Part shown: positions 16,495 to 26,035 of the stretch, one piece after another
Position numbering within the stretch: the first letter of the stretch is position 1
Layout of the letters: every line of letters starts with the position of its first letter
Source: Luteimonas rhizosphaericola
GTDB taxonomy: Bacteria; Pseudomonadota; Gammaproteobacteria; Xanthomonadales; Xanthomonadaceae
Length of the DNA stretch: 64,000 nt
Assembly (NCBI RefSeq): GCF_029888045.1
Contig: NZ_JARXRN010000025.1
Location: 402,368 to 466,367, forward strand
Direction: 5' to 3'
The notes under the pieces: model-generated
Databases searched by the model: none
What the model saw: only the letters and a program-made list of their open reading frames with translations
What the model was told of the DNA's origin: nothing
Program-made: the position numbers and the translations under genes

Positions 16495-17547
16495 TCAGGA
16501 CGAAGCGGCCTCCAAGGAAATGCGGCGGCCGGATGCCGCGCTCGCGACGCCCGCCTCCAGCACCTGCAGCACCTCCAGCGCCTGCGCCGGCGTGACCGGC
16601 GGCTCGCCACGACCCAGGATCGCATCGCGCATCGCCGCGTAGCAGGCGCGGTAGTCGCCCCGCGGACCGTCGAACACGCGCGCGACAGGCCCCGTGTCCC
16701 CGATCGTGGTCAGGATCCCCGGCGATGGGTCGTGGCCCCAGTCCCCGGCCCCCGGCACCGTGCCGGCGCGCAGCGCATCCTCCTGCGGATCGAGCCCGTG
16801 CTTGACGTAGCTGCCGCCGGTGCCGTGCGCGGCGAGGCGCAGCGTGTTCGCGGCGACCAGCGCGCCGGCGTGCAGCACCACCCGTAGGCGCGGGTAGTGC
16901 AGCACCACGTGGAACCAGTCGTCGACCACCGCGTCCGCGCGCTGGGCCGCGATGTCGGCCTGGATCGACAGCGGCATGCCGAATAGCTGCAGCGCCTGGT
17001 CCACCAGGTGCGGGCCGAGGTCGAACCACAGCCCGGCGCCGGGCCCGGCGCGCTCGCGCCAGCGGTCGGGGACCTGCGGCCGGAAGCGGTCGAAGTGCGA
17101 GTGCAGTTCCGCCGGTTCCCCCAGGGCGCCGCTCTCGAGGAGGGACCGCAAGGCGAGGAAATCCGAATCCCAGCGCCGGTTCTGGAACACGCTGGCCAGC
17201 CGCCCGGTGGCGCGCGCGACCTCGAGCACGCGCCGCGCCTCGTCCAGCGAGGTGGTGAACGGCTTGTCGACCAGCACGTGGCGGCCGGCCTGCAGTGCGG
17301 CGATCGCGAGCGAGGCATGCACCGCATTGGGCGCGGCGACGACCACCAGGTCGATGGCGCCATCGGCGAAGGCATGCGCCGGTTCCGCGAGCACGCGCAC
17401 ATCCGGCAGGTCGGCGTGTACTTTCGCCGCGTCGCGCGACACCACGGTGTGCAGGCGCAGTCCCGGGGTGGTGGCGATCAGCGGCGCGTGGAAGACCCGG
17501 CCGACGAAGCCGTAGCCGACCAGGGCGACGTTCAGCGCCTCGCTCAT
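16495..17547 (-). CDS. Gfo/Idh/MocA family oxidoreductase
   Basis: The protein of 350 aa starts MSEALNVALVGYGFVGRVFH with the Rossmann GxGxxG, followed by the family EKP-like motif (HVLVDKPFTTSLDEARR near residue 95) and the C-terminal domain with GAGLWFDLGPHLVDQALQLF. Such enzymes use NAD(P) to oxidise or reduce sugars, inositols or biliverdin. The overall wording resembles the YdgJ/YhhX-type branch. The substrate cannot be assigned. It is monocistronic and convergent with the Usp gene, with the DUF2782 lipoprotein gene 37 bases upstream on the same strand. Confidence 0.88.
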   Translation of the reverse strand: MSEALNVALVGYGFVGRVFHAPLIATTPGLRLHTVVSRDAAKVHADLPDVRVLAEPAHAFADGAIDLVVVAAPNAVHASLAIAALQAGRHVLVDKPFTTSLDEARRVLEVARATGRLASVFQNRRWDSDFLALRSLLESGALGEPAELHSHFDRFRPQVPDRWRERAGPGAGLWFDLGPHLVDQALQLFGMPLSIQADIAAQRADAVVDDWFHVVLHYPRLRVVLHAGALVAANTLRLAAHGTGGSYVKHGLDPQEDALRAGTVPGAGDWGHDPSPGILTTIGDTGPVARVFDGPRGDYRACYAAMRDAILGRGEPPVTPAQALEVLQVLEAGVASAASGRRISLEAASS

Positions 17548-17584
17548 TCCCGCGCGCCGCCAGCGCCGGCGCGGCCGCCTGGAC

Positions 17585-17878
17585 TCACCAGCCGAACAGC
17601 TTGAAGTACGTCTGCGGGGCGTCGTCGCCCTCGCGCGTGGACAGCACGCGGCCATCGCGTACGTACAGGTGATAGCTCGGACCCCGCGAGGGCGTTACCT
17701 GCACCACGCGCAGTTCGCCATTGACGCGGTATTCGGTGATCACGTCGCCGTTGGCCTCGGTGCGGGTGGCCTCCTCGGCGCCGGGCGGGATCTCGACCGT
17801 GGCGGGACCGGAGCTGGCGCAGGCGCCGAGCACGAGTGCGGACAGGAAGATCGGCAGCAGGCGGGCACGGGTGCGCAT
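17585..17878 (-). CDS. DUF2782 domain lipoprotein
   Basis: The 97-aa protein has a type II signal peptide with lipobox LGAC (Cys20), then a short linker and the DUF2782 domain (DVITEYRVNGELRVVQVTPS, YFKLFGW at the end). The family is common in Gammaproteobacteria, often encoded next to polA as here (polA begins 165 bases away, divergently). It is probably an envelope-anchored protein of unknown function. The upstream in-frame ORF extension is arginine-rich and is discarded in favour of the ATG at 17878. Confidence 0.85.
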   Translation of the reverse strand: MRTRARLLPIFLSALVLGACASSGPATVEIPPGAEEATRTEANGDVITEYRVNGELRVVQVTPSRGPSYHLYVRDGRVLSTREGDDAPQTYFKLFGW

Positions 17879-18042
17879 GGCGGAGCTCCGGCGGGGGTGG
17901 AGGCCATTATGCGCCGCGTGGATCAAGGCGACGCGAGGGATGCGGCGCGCGGGACGGATCGACGGCTCGACGCAGGATCTGGCGCAGTGGCGTCGCCGGC
18001 GCGTTCCCGGCCGGTGCGACCGGGCGCGCGTAGAATCGGGCC

Positions 18043-20820
18043 ATGCCAAGACTCGTGCTAATCGACGGTTCCTCGTACCTGTTCCGCGCCTTCCACGCGC
18101 TGCCGCCGCTGACCAATGCCGATGGCGAGCCCACCGGCGCGCTGTTCGGCGTGGTCAACATGCTGCGCGCGACGCTGAAGGAGGGTCCGGACTACGCCGC
18201 CTTCGTGGTCGACGCCAGCGGACCGACCTTCCGCGAGGCGCTGTATCCGGCCTACAAGGCCAATCGCCCGCCGATGCCCGACGAACTGCGCGCGCAGGTG
18301 GAGCCGATGTGCCGGATCGTCGAGGCGCTGGGCTTCACCATCCTGCGCGTGCCGGGCGTCGAGGCCGACGACGTCATCGGCACCCTCGCGCTGCAGGGCG
18401 CGGATGCGGGCATCGACGTCACCATCTCCACCAGCGACAAGGATTTCGCCCAGCTCGTGCGGGCGCAGGTGCCCGGCCGCGGGCTGGTGGAACTGGTCAA
18501 CACCATGACCGGCAGCCGCATCGACGGCGACGAGGCGGTGCTGGCCAAGTTCGGCGTGCGCGCCGACCAGATCGTGGACATGCTCGCGCTGATGGGCGAT
18601 GCGATCGACAACATCCCGGGCGTACCCAAGTGCGGCCCCAAGACCGCTGCCAAGTGGCTGTCCGAATACGACACCCTCGACGGCGTGATCGCCAATGCCG
18701 GCGCCATCAAGGGCAAGATCGGCGAGAACCTGCGCGAAGCGCTGCCGCAGCTGCCGCTGAGCCGGCAGCTGGCGACGATCCGCACCGATGTCGAACTCGA
18801 GGTCGCGCCCGACGGGCTGCGCCTGCGCCCGCGACATGTCGACGACCTGCGCGTGCTGTACGCGCGCTACGGCTTCAACCAGGCGCTCAAGGAGCTCGAC
18901 GGTGGCGCCGCGGCGGATGCGGTGGAGAAGGAGCCGGGCCGGGCCCGCGGCAGCGGCCGCATCACCGCACCGGCCGCCACCGACGGGCCGCCGCCGGATC
19001 CGGCGCTGTCGTCGCCCGGCGAATACGAGGCCGTCCTCACCCCGGCGCAGCTGGACGCATGGCTGCAGCGTCTTGCGACGGCGGACGAAATCGCGCTCGA
19101 CACCGAGACCGATTCGCTCGACCCGATGCGCGCCAACCTGGTGGGCATCAGCGTCGCGGTCGAACTCGGCCAGGCGGCGTACCTGCCGCTCGGGCACGAC
19201 TACCCCGGCGCACCCGTGCAGCTCGACCGCGCCGCGGTGCTCGACGCGCTGCGCCCGCTGCTGGAAGACCCGGCCCGGCGCAAGCTCGGCCAGCACGGCA
19301 AGTACGACCTGCACGTGCTGCGCCGCCACGGCGTGGACCTGCGCGGCTACGCCGACGACACCATGCTCGAGAGCTTCGTGCTGAACTCCAGCCAGCGCCA
19401 CGACATGGACTCGCTCGCGCAGCGGGTGCTGGGCTACGGGACGATTCCCTACGAAGCGGTCGCCGGCAAGGGCGCGAAGCAGATCCCGTTCGCGTCGGTG
19501 GCGATCGAGGACGCCACCCGTTACGCCGCCGAGGACGCCGACATCACCCTGCGCCTGCATCGCGAGCTCTCGACGCGGCTGGCGGCCGAGCCGGCGCTCG
19601 AGCGCGTGTACCGCACGATCGAGATGCCGCTGGTGCCGGTGCTGGAGCGGATCGAATCCAACGGCGTGCGGGTCGACGCGGACGAACTGCGCCGGCAGAC
19701 CGCGGACCTGTCCCGGCGCATGCTCGCCGCGCAGCAGAAGGCGACCGAGCTGGCCGGCCGCAGCTTCAACCTCGACTCGCCCAAGCAGCTGTGCGCGCTG
19801 CTGTTCGAGGAGCTCAAGCTGCCGGCGCTGGTGAAGACGCCCAAGGGCCAGCCCAGCACCAACGAGGAGGCGCTGGAGGCGATCGCCGACCAGCACGAAC
19901 TGCCGCGCGTGATCCTCGAGTACCGCGGCCTGGCCAAGCTGCGCAGCACCTACACCGAGAAGCTGCCGGAGATGATCAATCCGCACACCGGCCGCGTGCA
20001 CACCAGCTACCACCAGGCCGGTGCCGCCACCGGGCGGCTGGCCTCGAGCGATCCGAACCTGCAGAACATCCCGATCCGCACCGAGGACGGTCGCCGCATC
20101 CGCAAGGCCTTCGTGGCGCCGGAGGGGCGGCGCCTGGTCGCCTGCGACTATTCGCAGATCGAACTCAGGATCATGGCCCACCTGTCGGAGGACGCCGGCC
20201 TGCTGGGCGCATTCGCCGCCGGCGCCGACATCCACCGCGCCACCGCCGCCGACGTGTTCGGCCGCACCCTGGCCGAGGTGACCCCGAACGAGCGCCGCGC
20301 CGCCAAGGCGATCAACTTCGGCCTGATGTACGGCATGAGCGCGTTCGGGCTGGCGCGCAACCTCGGCATCGGCCGCGGCGAGGCACAGGACTACATCGCC
20401 ACCTATTTCTCGCGCTACCCGGGCGTGCGCGACTACATGGAGCGCACCCGCCAGCAGGCGCGTGACCAGGGCTACGTGGAAACCGTCTTCGGCCGCCGTC
20501 TTTACCTGGACTACATCCAGCGCGGCAACCAGGCGCAGCGCGCCGGCGCCGAGCGCGCCGCGATCAACGCGCCGATGCAGGGCACCGCCGCGGACATCAT
20601 CAAGCGCGCGATGATCGACATTGACGCCTGGCTGGCCGGCTACGCCGATGCGGCGCTGATGATCCTGCAGGTGCACGACGAACTGGTGTTCGAGGTCGAG
20701 GCGGGCTTCGTCGACACCCTGCTGCGCGAAGTGCCGGCGCGCATGTCGGCAGCAGCGGAACTGCGTGTTCCACTGGTGGTGGATTCGGGCGTCGGGACGA
20801 ACTGGGACGAGGCGCATTGA
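18043..20820 (+). CDS. polA: DNA polymerase I
   Basis: The protein is 925 aa with three domains. The 5' nuclease covers roughly residues 1-300 (LIDGSSYLFRAFHAL, VEADDVIGTLA). The 3'-5' exonuclease covers about 325-510 (DTETDSLD, DTMLESFVLNSSQRHDMDSL and the YAAEDADITLRLH motif III), with catalytic carboxylates present, so proofreading is retained. The polymerase domain has motif A with Asp702 (DYSQIELRIMAHLS), motif B (RRAAKAINFGLMYGMS) and motif C (QVHDELVFEV). It fills gaps in repair and removes Okazaki primers. An sX13-like small RNA gene follows it. Confidence 0.97.
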   Translation: MPRLVLIDGSSYLFRAFHALPPLTNADGEPTGALFGVVNMLRATLKEGPDYAAFVVDASGPTFREALYPAYKANRPPMPDELRAQVEPMCRIVEALGFTILRVPGVEADDVIGTLALQGADAGIDVTISTSDKDFAQLVRAQVPGRGLVELVNTMTGSRIDGDEAVLAKFGVRADQIVDMLALMGDAIDNIPGVPKCGPKTAAKWLSEYDTLDGVIANAGAIKGKIGENLREALPQLPLSRQLATIRTDVELEVAPDGLRLRPRHVDDLRVLYARYGFNQALKELDGGAAADAVEKEPGRARGSGRITAPAATDGPPPDPALSSPGEYEAVLTPAQLDAWLQRLATADEIALDTETDSLDPMRANLVGISVAVELGQAAYLPLGHDYPGAPVQLDRAAVLDALRPLLEDPARRKLGQHGKYDLHVLRRHGVDLRGYADDTMLESFVLNSSQRHDMDSLAQRVLGYGTIPYEAVAGKGAKQIPFASVAIEDATRYAAEDADITLRLHRELSTRLAAEPALERVYRTIEMPLVPVLERIESNGVRVDADELRRQTADLSRRMLAAQQKATELAGRSFNLDSPKQLCALLFEELKLPALVKTPKGQPSTNEEALEAIADQHELPRVILEYRGLAKLRSTYTEKLPEMINPHTGRVHTSYHQAGAATGRLASSDPNLQNIPIRTEDGRRIRKAFVAPEGRRLVACDYSQIELRIMAHLSEDAGLLGAFAAGADIHRATAADVFGRTLAEVTPNERRAAKAINFGLMYGMSAFGLARNLGIGRGEAQDYIATYFSRYPGVRDYMERTRQQARDQGYVETVFGRRLYLDYIQRGNQAQRAGAERAAINAPMQGTAADIIKRAMIDIDAWLAGYADAALMILQVHDELVFEVEAGFVDTLLREVPARMSAAAELRVPLVVDSGVGTNWDEAH

Positions 20821-21042
20821 GCCGTGCGAGGCAGTGCGGAAAGCCGGAGTCTGTGAGCGCTCACATCGCGCGCCGGGGTGGTTACGGCCATGCGTCCATG
20901 ACCTTCGGCAGGGTATGTAACTGCATGTAACTTCCCGGAAATACGTCGGCAGCCCGCATGAGGTAAACGCGGGCTGAATTCTTCCGGGTTCCAAGCGATA
21001 TCTTCACGAACTCTCAATGTTCGGGGTGGTCATATAGCTCGC

Positions 21043-21165
21043 GACAGATGCAAGGTCTGTCGCTGATCTCCTCCCATCCCCTGGAGCAGAGATCCGGAAC
21101 GCAAGACTTCTCCCCGAGTCCCGTTCCCCGAGCCCCGCCGGCCCCCCCTGCCTGCGGGGCTTTTT
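21043..21165 (+). ncRNA. sX13/Spot 42-position small RNA with C-rich loops
   Basis: In the 468-base gap between polA and dinB I see consecutive hairpins. Stem GACAGA/TCTGTC is at 21043-21061, GATCTC/GAGATC at 21065-21094 with loop CTCCCATCCCC, and GACT/AGTC at 21105-21120 with loop TCTCCCCG. A terminator hairpin AGCCCCGC/GCGGGGCT plus T-tract is at 21131-21165. Unpaired CCCC motifs recur. Xanthomonas sX13 lies beside polA and regulates mRNAs through C-rich loops that pair with G-rich ribosome binding sites. E. coli Spot 42 and Pseudomonas ErsA share the polA position. Transcript ends are estimated; CATATAG at 21031-21037 may be the -10 element. Confidence 0.68.
21131..21165 (+). terminator. 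Rho-independent terminator of the polA-downstream small RNA
   Basis: AGCCCCGC (21131-21138) pairs with GCGGGGCT (21154-21161) across a C-rich loop and is followed by TTTT. It is about 310 bases beyond the polA stop, too far to be only the polA terminator, and is preceded by a chain of hairpins, which fits the end of an independent small RNA. Confidence 0.8.
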
Positions 21166-21288
21166 ATTGCCCGCACGGCGCCGGCGCACGGAATCGCGCG
21201 ACGTTCCGACGCGGCCTGCACCGCTTGGCCGCAGGCACCCGCCGCAGTCCGCGACGCCGTCGGCGCGGCATCCTAGAATCCGCCTCCC

Positions 21289-22371
21289 GTGCGCAAGATC
21301 CTCCACATCGACATGGACGCGTTCTACGCGTCGGTGGAACAGCGCGACGATCCGACGCTGCGCGGGCGGCCGGTGGTCGTGGCCTGGCGCGGCGCTCGCT
21401 CGGTGGTGTGCGCGGCCTCGTACGAGGCGCGGCGCTACGGCGTGCGCTCGGCGATGCCGGCGCTGCGTGCCGAGCGGCTGTGCCCGGACGCGGTGTTCGT
21501 GCCGCCGGATTTCGCGCGCTACAAGGCGGTCTCGCGCGAGATCCGCGAGATCTTCCACGCCCATACGGACCTGGTGCAGCCGCTGTCGCTGGACGAGGCC
21601 TATCTGGACGTCACCGAGCCGCGGATCGACTCGCCCAGCGCCACCGCCACCGCCCAGGCGATCCGCGCGCAGATCCGCGAGCGCACCCGCCTCACCGCCT
21701 CGGCCGGGGTCGCGCCGAACAAGTTCATCGCCAAGATCGCCTCGGACTGGAACAAGCCCGATGGGCTGTTCGTGGTCAAGCCCGCGCAGGTGGATGCGTT
21801 CCTGCTGCCGCTGCCGGTCGGCCGCATCCCGGGAGTGGGCAAGGTGATGCAGGGCAAGCTGGCCGAACTGGGCGTGCGGACCGTGGGCGAGTTGCGCGGG
21901 CTGGCGCAGGAGGAGCTGCAGCTGCGCTTCGGCAGCTTCGGCGCGTCGCTGTACCGGCGTGCGCGCGGGATCGACGAGCGGCCGGTCGAACCCAACCAGC
22001 CGGTGCAGTCGATCTCGGCCGAGGACACCTTCGAGCACGACCTGCCGCTGGCCGACCTGGTGCCACACGTGCGGCGGATCGCCGAGAAGGCCTGGCAGGC
22101 GGCGGGCCGCAAGACCGGGCGCATCGGTCACACCGTGGTGCTGAAGCTCAAGACCGCGCAGTTCCGCATCCTCACCCGCAGCCTGACGCCCGACGTGCCG
22201 CCGGGCGGATGCGAGGCGTTCACCGCGATCGCGCTTGCCCTGCTCGACCGGGTGGCGCTGCCGCCGGAGACGCGTTACCGCCTGGTCGGCGTGGGCCTGT
22301 CCAACTTCCGCGACGTCGACGAGACGGTGCCGCAGCCGGGGCTGTTCCCCACCCAACCCGCTGTGCCCTGA
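21289..22371 (+). CDS. dinB: DNA polymerase IV (Y family)
   Basis: A translesion polymerase of 360 aa. Catalytic Asp8 is in HIDMDAFYASVEQRD, and Asp102-Glu103 in SLDEAYLDVT. A helix-hairpin-helix thumb (GRIPGVGKVMQGKLAELGV) and little-finger domain (SAEDTFEHDLPLADLV) follow. The C-terminal end PQPGLFP resembles a beta-clamp-binding motif (QxxLF). The start is a GTG at 21289; no in-frame ATG precedes the conserved MRKILHIDMD. The gene is downstream of the sX13-like RNA terminator, so it has its own promoter. No LexA box was recognised. Confidence 0.95.
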   Translation: MRKILHIDMDAFYASVEQRDDPTLRGRPVVVAWRGARSVVCAASYEARRYGVRSAMPALRAERLCPDAVFVPPDFARYKAVSREIREIFHAHTDLVQPLSLDEAYLDVTEPRIDSPSATATAQAIRAQIRERTRLTASAGVAPNKFIAKIASDWNKPDGLFVVKPAQVDAFLLPLPVGRIPGVGKVMQGKLAELGVRTVGELRGLAQEELQLRFGSFGASLYRRARGIDERPVEPNQPVQSISAEDTFEHDLPLADLVPHVRRIAEKAWQAAGRKTGRIGHTVVLKLKTAQFRILTRSLTPDVPPGGCEAFTAIALALLDRVALPPETRYRLVGVGLSNFRDVDETVPQPGLFPTQPAVP

Positions 22372-22563
22372 GCGCGACCCGATGCGTCGTGCGGCGAATG
22401 CATGGGTGAGGCCCGGGAGGCCGCCGCGCACGCAGGCGCGCGCCGGCCCGCCGCCGGGCCGGCCCGGCACGCGCCTACGTCGCCGTGCCACGCCGGGGCC
22501 TGCGGATGCGCCGGGCATCCAGGCATCCGGCGCCGCTAGACTGCAGCTCCCCGACGACGAGAC

Positions 22564-23277
22564 ATGGCGATGACTGCAGGCCCGCGCGCGATGCTGTTCG
22601 ACCTGGACGGCACCCTGGTCGACAGCGCCCACGGCATCGCCTGGGCGGTGAACCAGACGCTTGGCGAGCTGGGCCACCCGTCCGCCGACGACGCGCTGGT
22701 GCGCACCTGGATCGGCGAGGGCGCGCGCTTCCTGCTGCACCGCGCGCTGCGCCACGTCGGTGCCGACCTGCCGGACGGCGACGCCTTCGATCGCGTGCTC
22801 GCCCTGCTGATGCGCCACTACGCGGCGTCGCTGCCGCGCCAGGCGCGCGCCTATCCGGGCGTCGACGACGCGCTGCGCGGGTTGCGTGCGCGCGGCGTCG
22901 CGGTCGCGCTGTGCACCAACAAGCCCGAGCGCTTCATCGATCCGCTGCTCGACGCGCTTGGCTGGCGCGCGCTGTTCGACGGCATCGTCGGCGGCGACAC
23001 CCTGCCCGAATGCAAGCCCTCGGCATTGCCGCTGCTGCACCTGGCGCGCGCGTTCGACGCGCCGGTGGAGGCCTGCGTGATGGTCGGCGACTCGCACACC
23101 GATGCCGCCGCCGCGCGCGCCGCTGGCATGCCGCTGGTGCTGGTGGATTACGGCTATCACCGCGAGTTCGACCTGCACGGTGCGGGCGCGGTGGCGGTCA
23201 CCGGCGACCTGCGCAGCCTGCTGCAGCTGCCGGCGCCCGGCGGGGTCGCGCATGCGATGACCACTGGCGCCGCGTAG
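22564..23277 (+). CDS. gph: Phosphoglycolate phosphatase (HAD superfamily)
   Basis: A 237-aa HAD hydrolase with motif I FDLDGTLVDSAHGI at residues 12-25, motif II (LCTNKP), the motif III lysine (LPECKPSALPL) and motif IV (MVGDSHTDAAAARAAGM). The cap domain resembles Gph/PgsA-type phosphatases (VNQTLGELGHPSADD). It dephosphorylates 2-phosphoglycolate formed during repair of DNA 3' ends, or a related small phosphoester. It follows dinB by about 190 bases with no gene between. The start ATG at 22564 is used; a second ATG at 22570 is equally possible. Confidence 0.88.
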   Translation: MAMTAGPRAMLFDLDGTLVDSAHGIAWAVNQTLGELGHPSADDALVRTWIGEGARFLLHRALRHVGADLPDGDAFDRVLALLMRHYAASLPRQARAYPGVDDALRGLRARGVAVALCTNKPERFIDPLLDALGWRALFDGIVGGDTLPECKPSALPLLHLARAFDAPVEACVMVGDSHTDAAAARAAGMPLVLVDYGYHREFDLHGAGAVAVTGDLRSLLQLPAPGGVAHAMTTGAA

Positions 23278-23385
23278 CCGGCGCTGGACCCGACACCCTG
23301 CCCCGGCAGCACTCGCTGTGACCTGCTGCCAACACGACCGCGTGGCGCGGCGCTAGTCTCGGATCGGGTCAACCGGGAGACGTGG

Positions 23386-23862
23386 ATGAGCGGGATCCGA
23401 CAGGGGGCGGCGGCCGCGCTGTGGCAGGCGGTGATCCGGGAGGCGCTTGCCACGCGCGGCGCGGCGCTCGACGAATCGCAGGAGAGCTACCTGGTCTTCG
23501 TGCTGCTGCGCCACCAGCGCGATGAACGCCTGCTGGCACGCATCCAGGCGCTGGAATGGCTCGATGCGCAGGCGCAGGTCGGCCGTGTGCGCACCGAGGC
23601 GCTGCGGGACGTGGGCGACCGCTGCCTGCTGGTGGCCGGGCTGTTCCCGGCGCTGGCGAGACGGCGCCGGGTGGGCGTGGACTACTTCGTGGACCTGGGG
23701 CGCGGCGCCTACCAGGGCGTGGCCGATGCCGGACGCGACGCCTATGCCGAGCTGTTCGCGCGCCTGGCCGGCACCTACCACGAGCTGGTGGCGACCCTGC
23801 AGGCGGTGCGCGGACACGCCGCGCTGCAGGTGCCCGCCGTCGCCGCGCGCGCGCTGCACTGA
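23386..23862 (+). CDS. Hypothetical protein, helical, 158 aa
   Basis: MSGIRQGAAAALWQAVIREA opens a mostly alpha-helical protein with a regular heptad-like pattern (LDESQESYLVFVLLRHQRDERLLARIQALEW). The C-terminal half contains VGVDYFVDLGRGAYQGVADA. No signal peptide, cysteine cluster or membrane helix. Similar proteins exist in Xanthomonas genomes, to my recollection without known function. It lies downstream of gph on the same strand, 109 bases away. A GAGACG site lies close upstream of the ATG. I cannot assign a role. Confidence 0.7.
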   Translation: MSGIRQGAAAALWQAVIREALATRGAALDESQESYLVFVLLRHQRDERLLARIQALEWLDAQAQVGRVRTEALRDVGDRCLLVAGLFPALARRRRVGVDYFVDLGRGAYQGVADAGRDAYAELFARLAGTYHELVATLQAVRGHAALQVPAVAARALH

Positions 23863-24027
23863 CGGGCGCGCGGCGCGACGCGCGTGCGGCCGGCGGCGCA
23901 CGGTGCACCGCCGGCGATTCGATCCAGCGCCAGGCTGGCGTGCTTCCGCACGCATCGACCGTGTACGCCGCTGCGACGTAAGGCGCCGCATCCGCCGCGC
24001 CAGCCGGTGCGATGTGGCGCCAGGACC

Positions 24028-25899
24028 TCAGCGCGCCGGGCGCCAGCGCAGCGCGACGTGGTACTCGCGGCCGGGCTGGTAGTACCAGGCCACCGTTTCG
24101 TACTCGCGGTCGAACACGTTGCTGGCGCGCGCGAGCAGGGTCCAGTCGCGGTGCAGCGCGACTTCCAGGCGCAGGTCGGTGGTGGCGTAGCCGCCCAGGC
24201 GCACCACGTTCGCCGGATCGTCGTAGCGGCTGCCGGCGGCCTGCACGGTGATCCCGGCGCGCAGCGGGCCGAAGCCGCGATCCAGGTCCAGCCGCCCCGT
24301 GCTGCGCGCGCGGCGCGCGAGCAGGTTGCCGTCGTTGGCGCCGCCGCTACGGTCGCGCGGATCGGTGTGGCTCAGTTCCAGTCCCAGGTCGATCCCGGCC
24401 AGCGTGGTGCCGAACGCGAATTCGGCGCCGCGGATGCGCGCCTGGTCGATGTTGCTGCCCACGCCGCGATAGTCCGGCGGCGGGTAGACGAACACGATCA
24501 GGTCGTCCACCCGGCTCTCGTACACGTCGAACGACCAGTGGTGACTTTCGGTGATGCGGGAGACGCCGAGGTTGAGGCTGGTCGACTCCTCCGGCCGCAG
24601 GCCGGGGCTCTCCGAGCCCGGGTAGTACAGGTCGTTGAAGGTCGGCGCCTTGAAGCCGGTGCCGAGCGAGGCGGTCAGCCGGATGCCGGAGTCGAACGCC
24701 AGTCCCCAGCCCAGCGCGCCGGTGACGTGGCTGCCGAACTGCTGGTTGTCGTCGTGGCGCACGCTGGCCTGGAACCGCTGCGCGCCGGCCTGGCCGCCGT
24801 AGGCGAGGAACACGCCGGTGTTCTCGCGCTCGTCGACCGCGTAGGCGGTGGCGCTGTCGACGCGGTCGTTGCTGTGGTCGACCCCGGCGCTCAGCAAGTG
24901 GTCCTCGGCCAGCTGCACGTCGGCCTGCGCCGAGGCGCTGTCGCGGCGGGTCTGGAAATCGCTGCGCGGCAGGGTGTCGAGGAAGTCGTCGGAGCGGTCG
25001 ACGTTGCGCGCCAGGGCGAAGGTCAACGCCAGGCGGCCGTCCTCTGGCACGTGCCGCAGCCGCGCGCCGGTGACCTGCTGGCGCGTGCGCGAACGGTTGG
25101 TCCAAGAGCCGTCGAACTCGTTCTCGGCGTCGGCCTGCAGGAACTGCCCGTCGAGCACCAGCGCCTCGCCGAAGCGGTAGCCGCCGCGCAGGTTGATCGA
25201 GGTGTTGCGGTAGCCGTCGTCGTCGGGTTCGTCGGCGAAACAGCCCTGGAACAGCGCGCCGGAGCCGCGGCAGGCGTTGATGCCGTCGGTGCGATCGACG
25301 GCGCCGTGGGCGCCGATCCAGCCGCGTTCGCCGCGGTGGTCGAAGCCGGCACTGGCCTCGCGCGCGGCGTGGCTGCCGCCGCCGACGCTGGCGTAGGGCG
25401 AGAAGCCGGGCTCCCGGCCGCCGCGGGTGAACACCTGGATCACGCCGCCGATCGCCTCGGAGCCGTACAGGCTCGAGCGCGGCCCGCGGATGATCTCGAT
25501 GCGTTCGATCTGCGCCAAGGGCAGGTCCTGGATCGCGGCCATCCCGGCGGTGGCGGAGTTCATCTTCACCCCGTCCACCAGCACCAGCACGTGGTCGGAT
25601 TCGGTGCCGCGCAGGAACAGGCTGCTGAGCTTGCCGCGGCCGCCGGTGTTGCCGACGTCGATGCCGGCGCGGCCGCGCAGCAGTTCGATCAGGTCGCGCG
25701 CCTGGCTGCGCTCGATGTCGGCGCGTTCGATGACCTGGGCCGGCACCAGGCTGTCGGCGAGCCGCTGCTCGCTGCGGGTGGCGGTGACCAGCACGGTGTC
25801 GAGGTCGGTGGCGGCGGCATCGGCGCGCGCCGCCCCGGGCAGGGTGGATGCGGACAGGAACAGGGCGGCGGCGATGGCCGCGGGCAGGGAACGTTGCAT
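24028..25899 (-). CDS. btuB: TonB-dependent vitamin B12 receptor
   Basis: An outer-membrane receptor of 623 aa. The signal peptide (MQRSLPAAIAAALFLSASTL) ends near ARADA, and the TonB box is DTVLVTATR. The plug contains LIELLRGRAGIDVGNTGGRG and RIEIIRGPRSSLYGSEAIGG, closely worded like BtuB. The 22-strand barrel ends in HVALRWRPAR. The length fits BtuB (about 615). The cobalamin riboswitch in its leader makes the substrate assignment secure. The long upstream ORF extension lies in the riboswitch and is not coding. It imports B12 into the periplasm with TonB energy; no btuCDF genes are adjacent. Confidence 0.95.
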   Translation of the reverse strand: MQRSLPAAIAAALFLSASTLPGAARADAAATDLDTVLVTATRSEQRLADSLVPAQVIERADIERSQARDLIELLRGRAGIDVGNTGGRGKLSSLFLRGTESDHVLVLVDGVKMNSATAGMAAIQDLPLAQIERIEIIRGPRSSLYGSEAIGGVIQVFTRGGREPGFSPYASVGGGSHAAREASAGFDHRGERGWIGAHGAVDRTDGINACRGSGALFQGCFADEPDDDGYRNTSINLRGGYRFGEALVLDGQFLQADAENEFDGSWTNRSRTRQQVTGARLRHVPEDGRLALTFALARNVDRSDDFLDTLPRSDFQTRRDSASAQADVQLAEDHLLSAGVDHSNDRVDSATAYAVDERENTGVFLAYGGQAGAQRFQASVRHDDNQQFGSHVTGALGWGLAFDSGIRLTASLGTGFKAPTFNDLYYPGSESPGLRPEESTSLNLGVSRITESHHWSFDVYESRVDDLIVFVYPPPDYRGVGSNIDQARIRGAEFAFGTTLAGIDLGLELSHTDPRDRSGGANDGNLLARRARSTGRLDLDRGFGPLRAGITVQAAGSRYDDPANVVRLGGYATTDLRLEVALHRDWTLLARASNVFDREYETVAWYYQPGREYHVALRWRPAR

Positions 25900-26035
25900 G
25901 CAGGGCTCTCCATGGCGCGCACACCCGCGCACGCGCCGGTTTCGGTCGGGTCGCGACAGGGAGAGCGGAGGCCGCGGAACCGGAGACGCGCGCCGGCATC
26001 GCCGCCGCGACGCCCTCCGCGCCGCAACCAGTGGA

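Noticed and set aside
18058-20994. A very long minus-strand ORF (nearly 1000 codons) opposite polA
   Set aside because: It is the antisense frame of a GC-rich gene. The translation is rich in Arg, His, Val and Gln without domains, and polA on the other strand has all motifs.
23888-23914. Hairpin CCGGCGG...CCGCCGG between the hypothetical gene and btuB as a terminator
   Set aside because: No T-tract on either strand and such GC palindromes are common by chance at this composition, so I do not list it as a feature.
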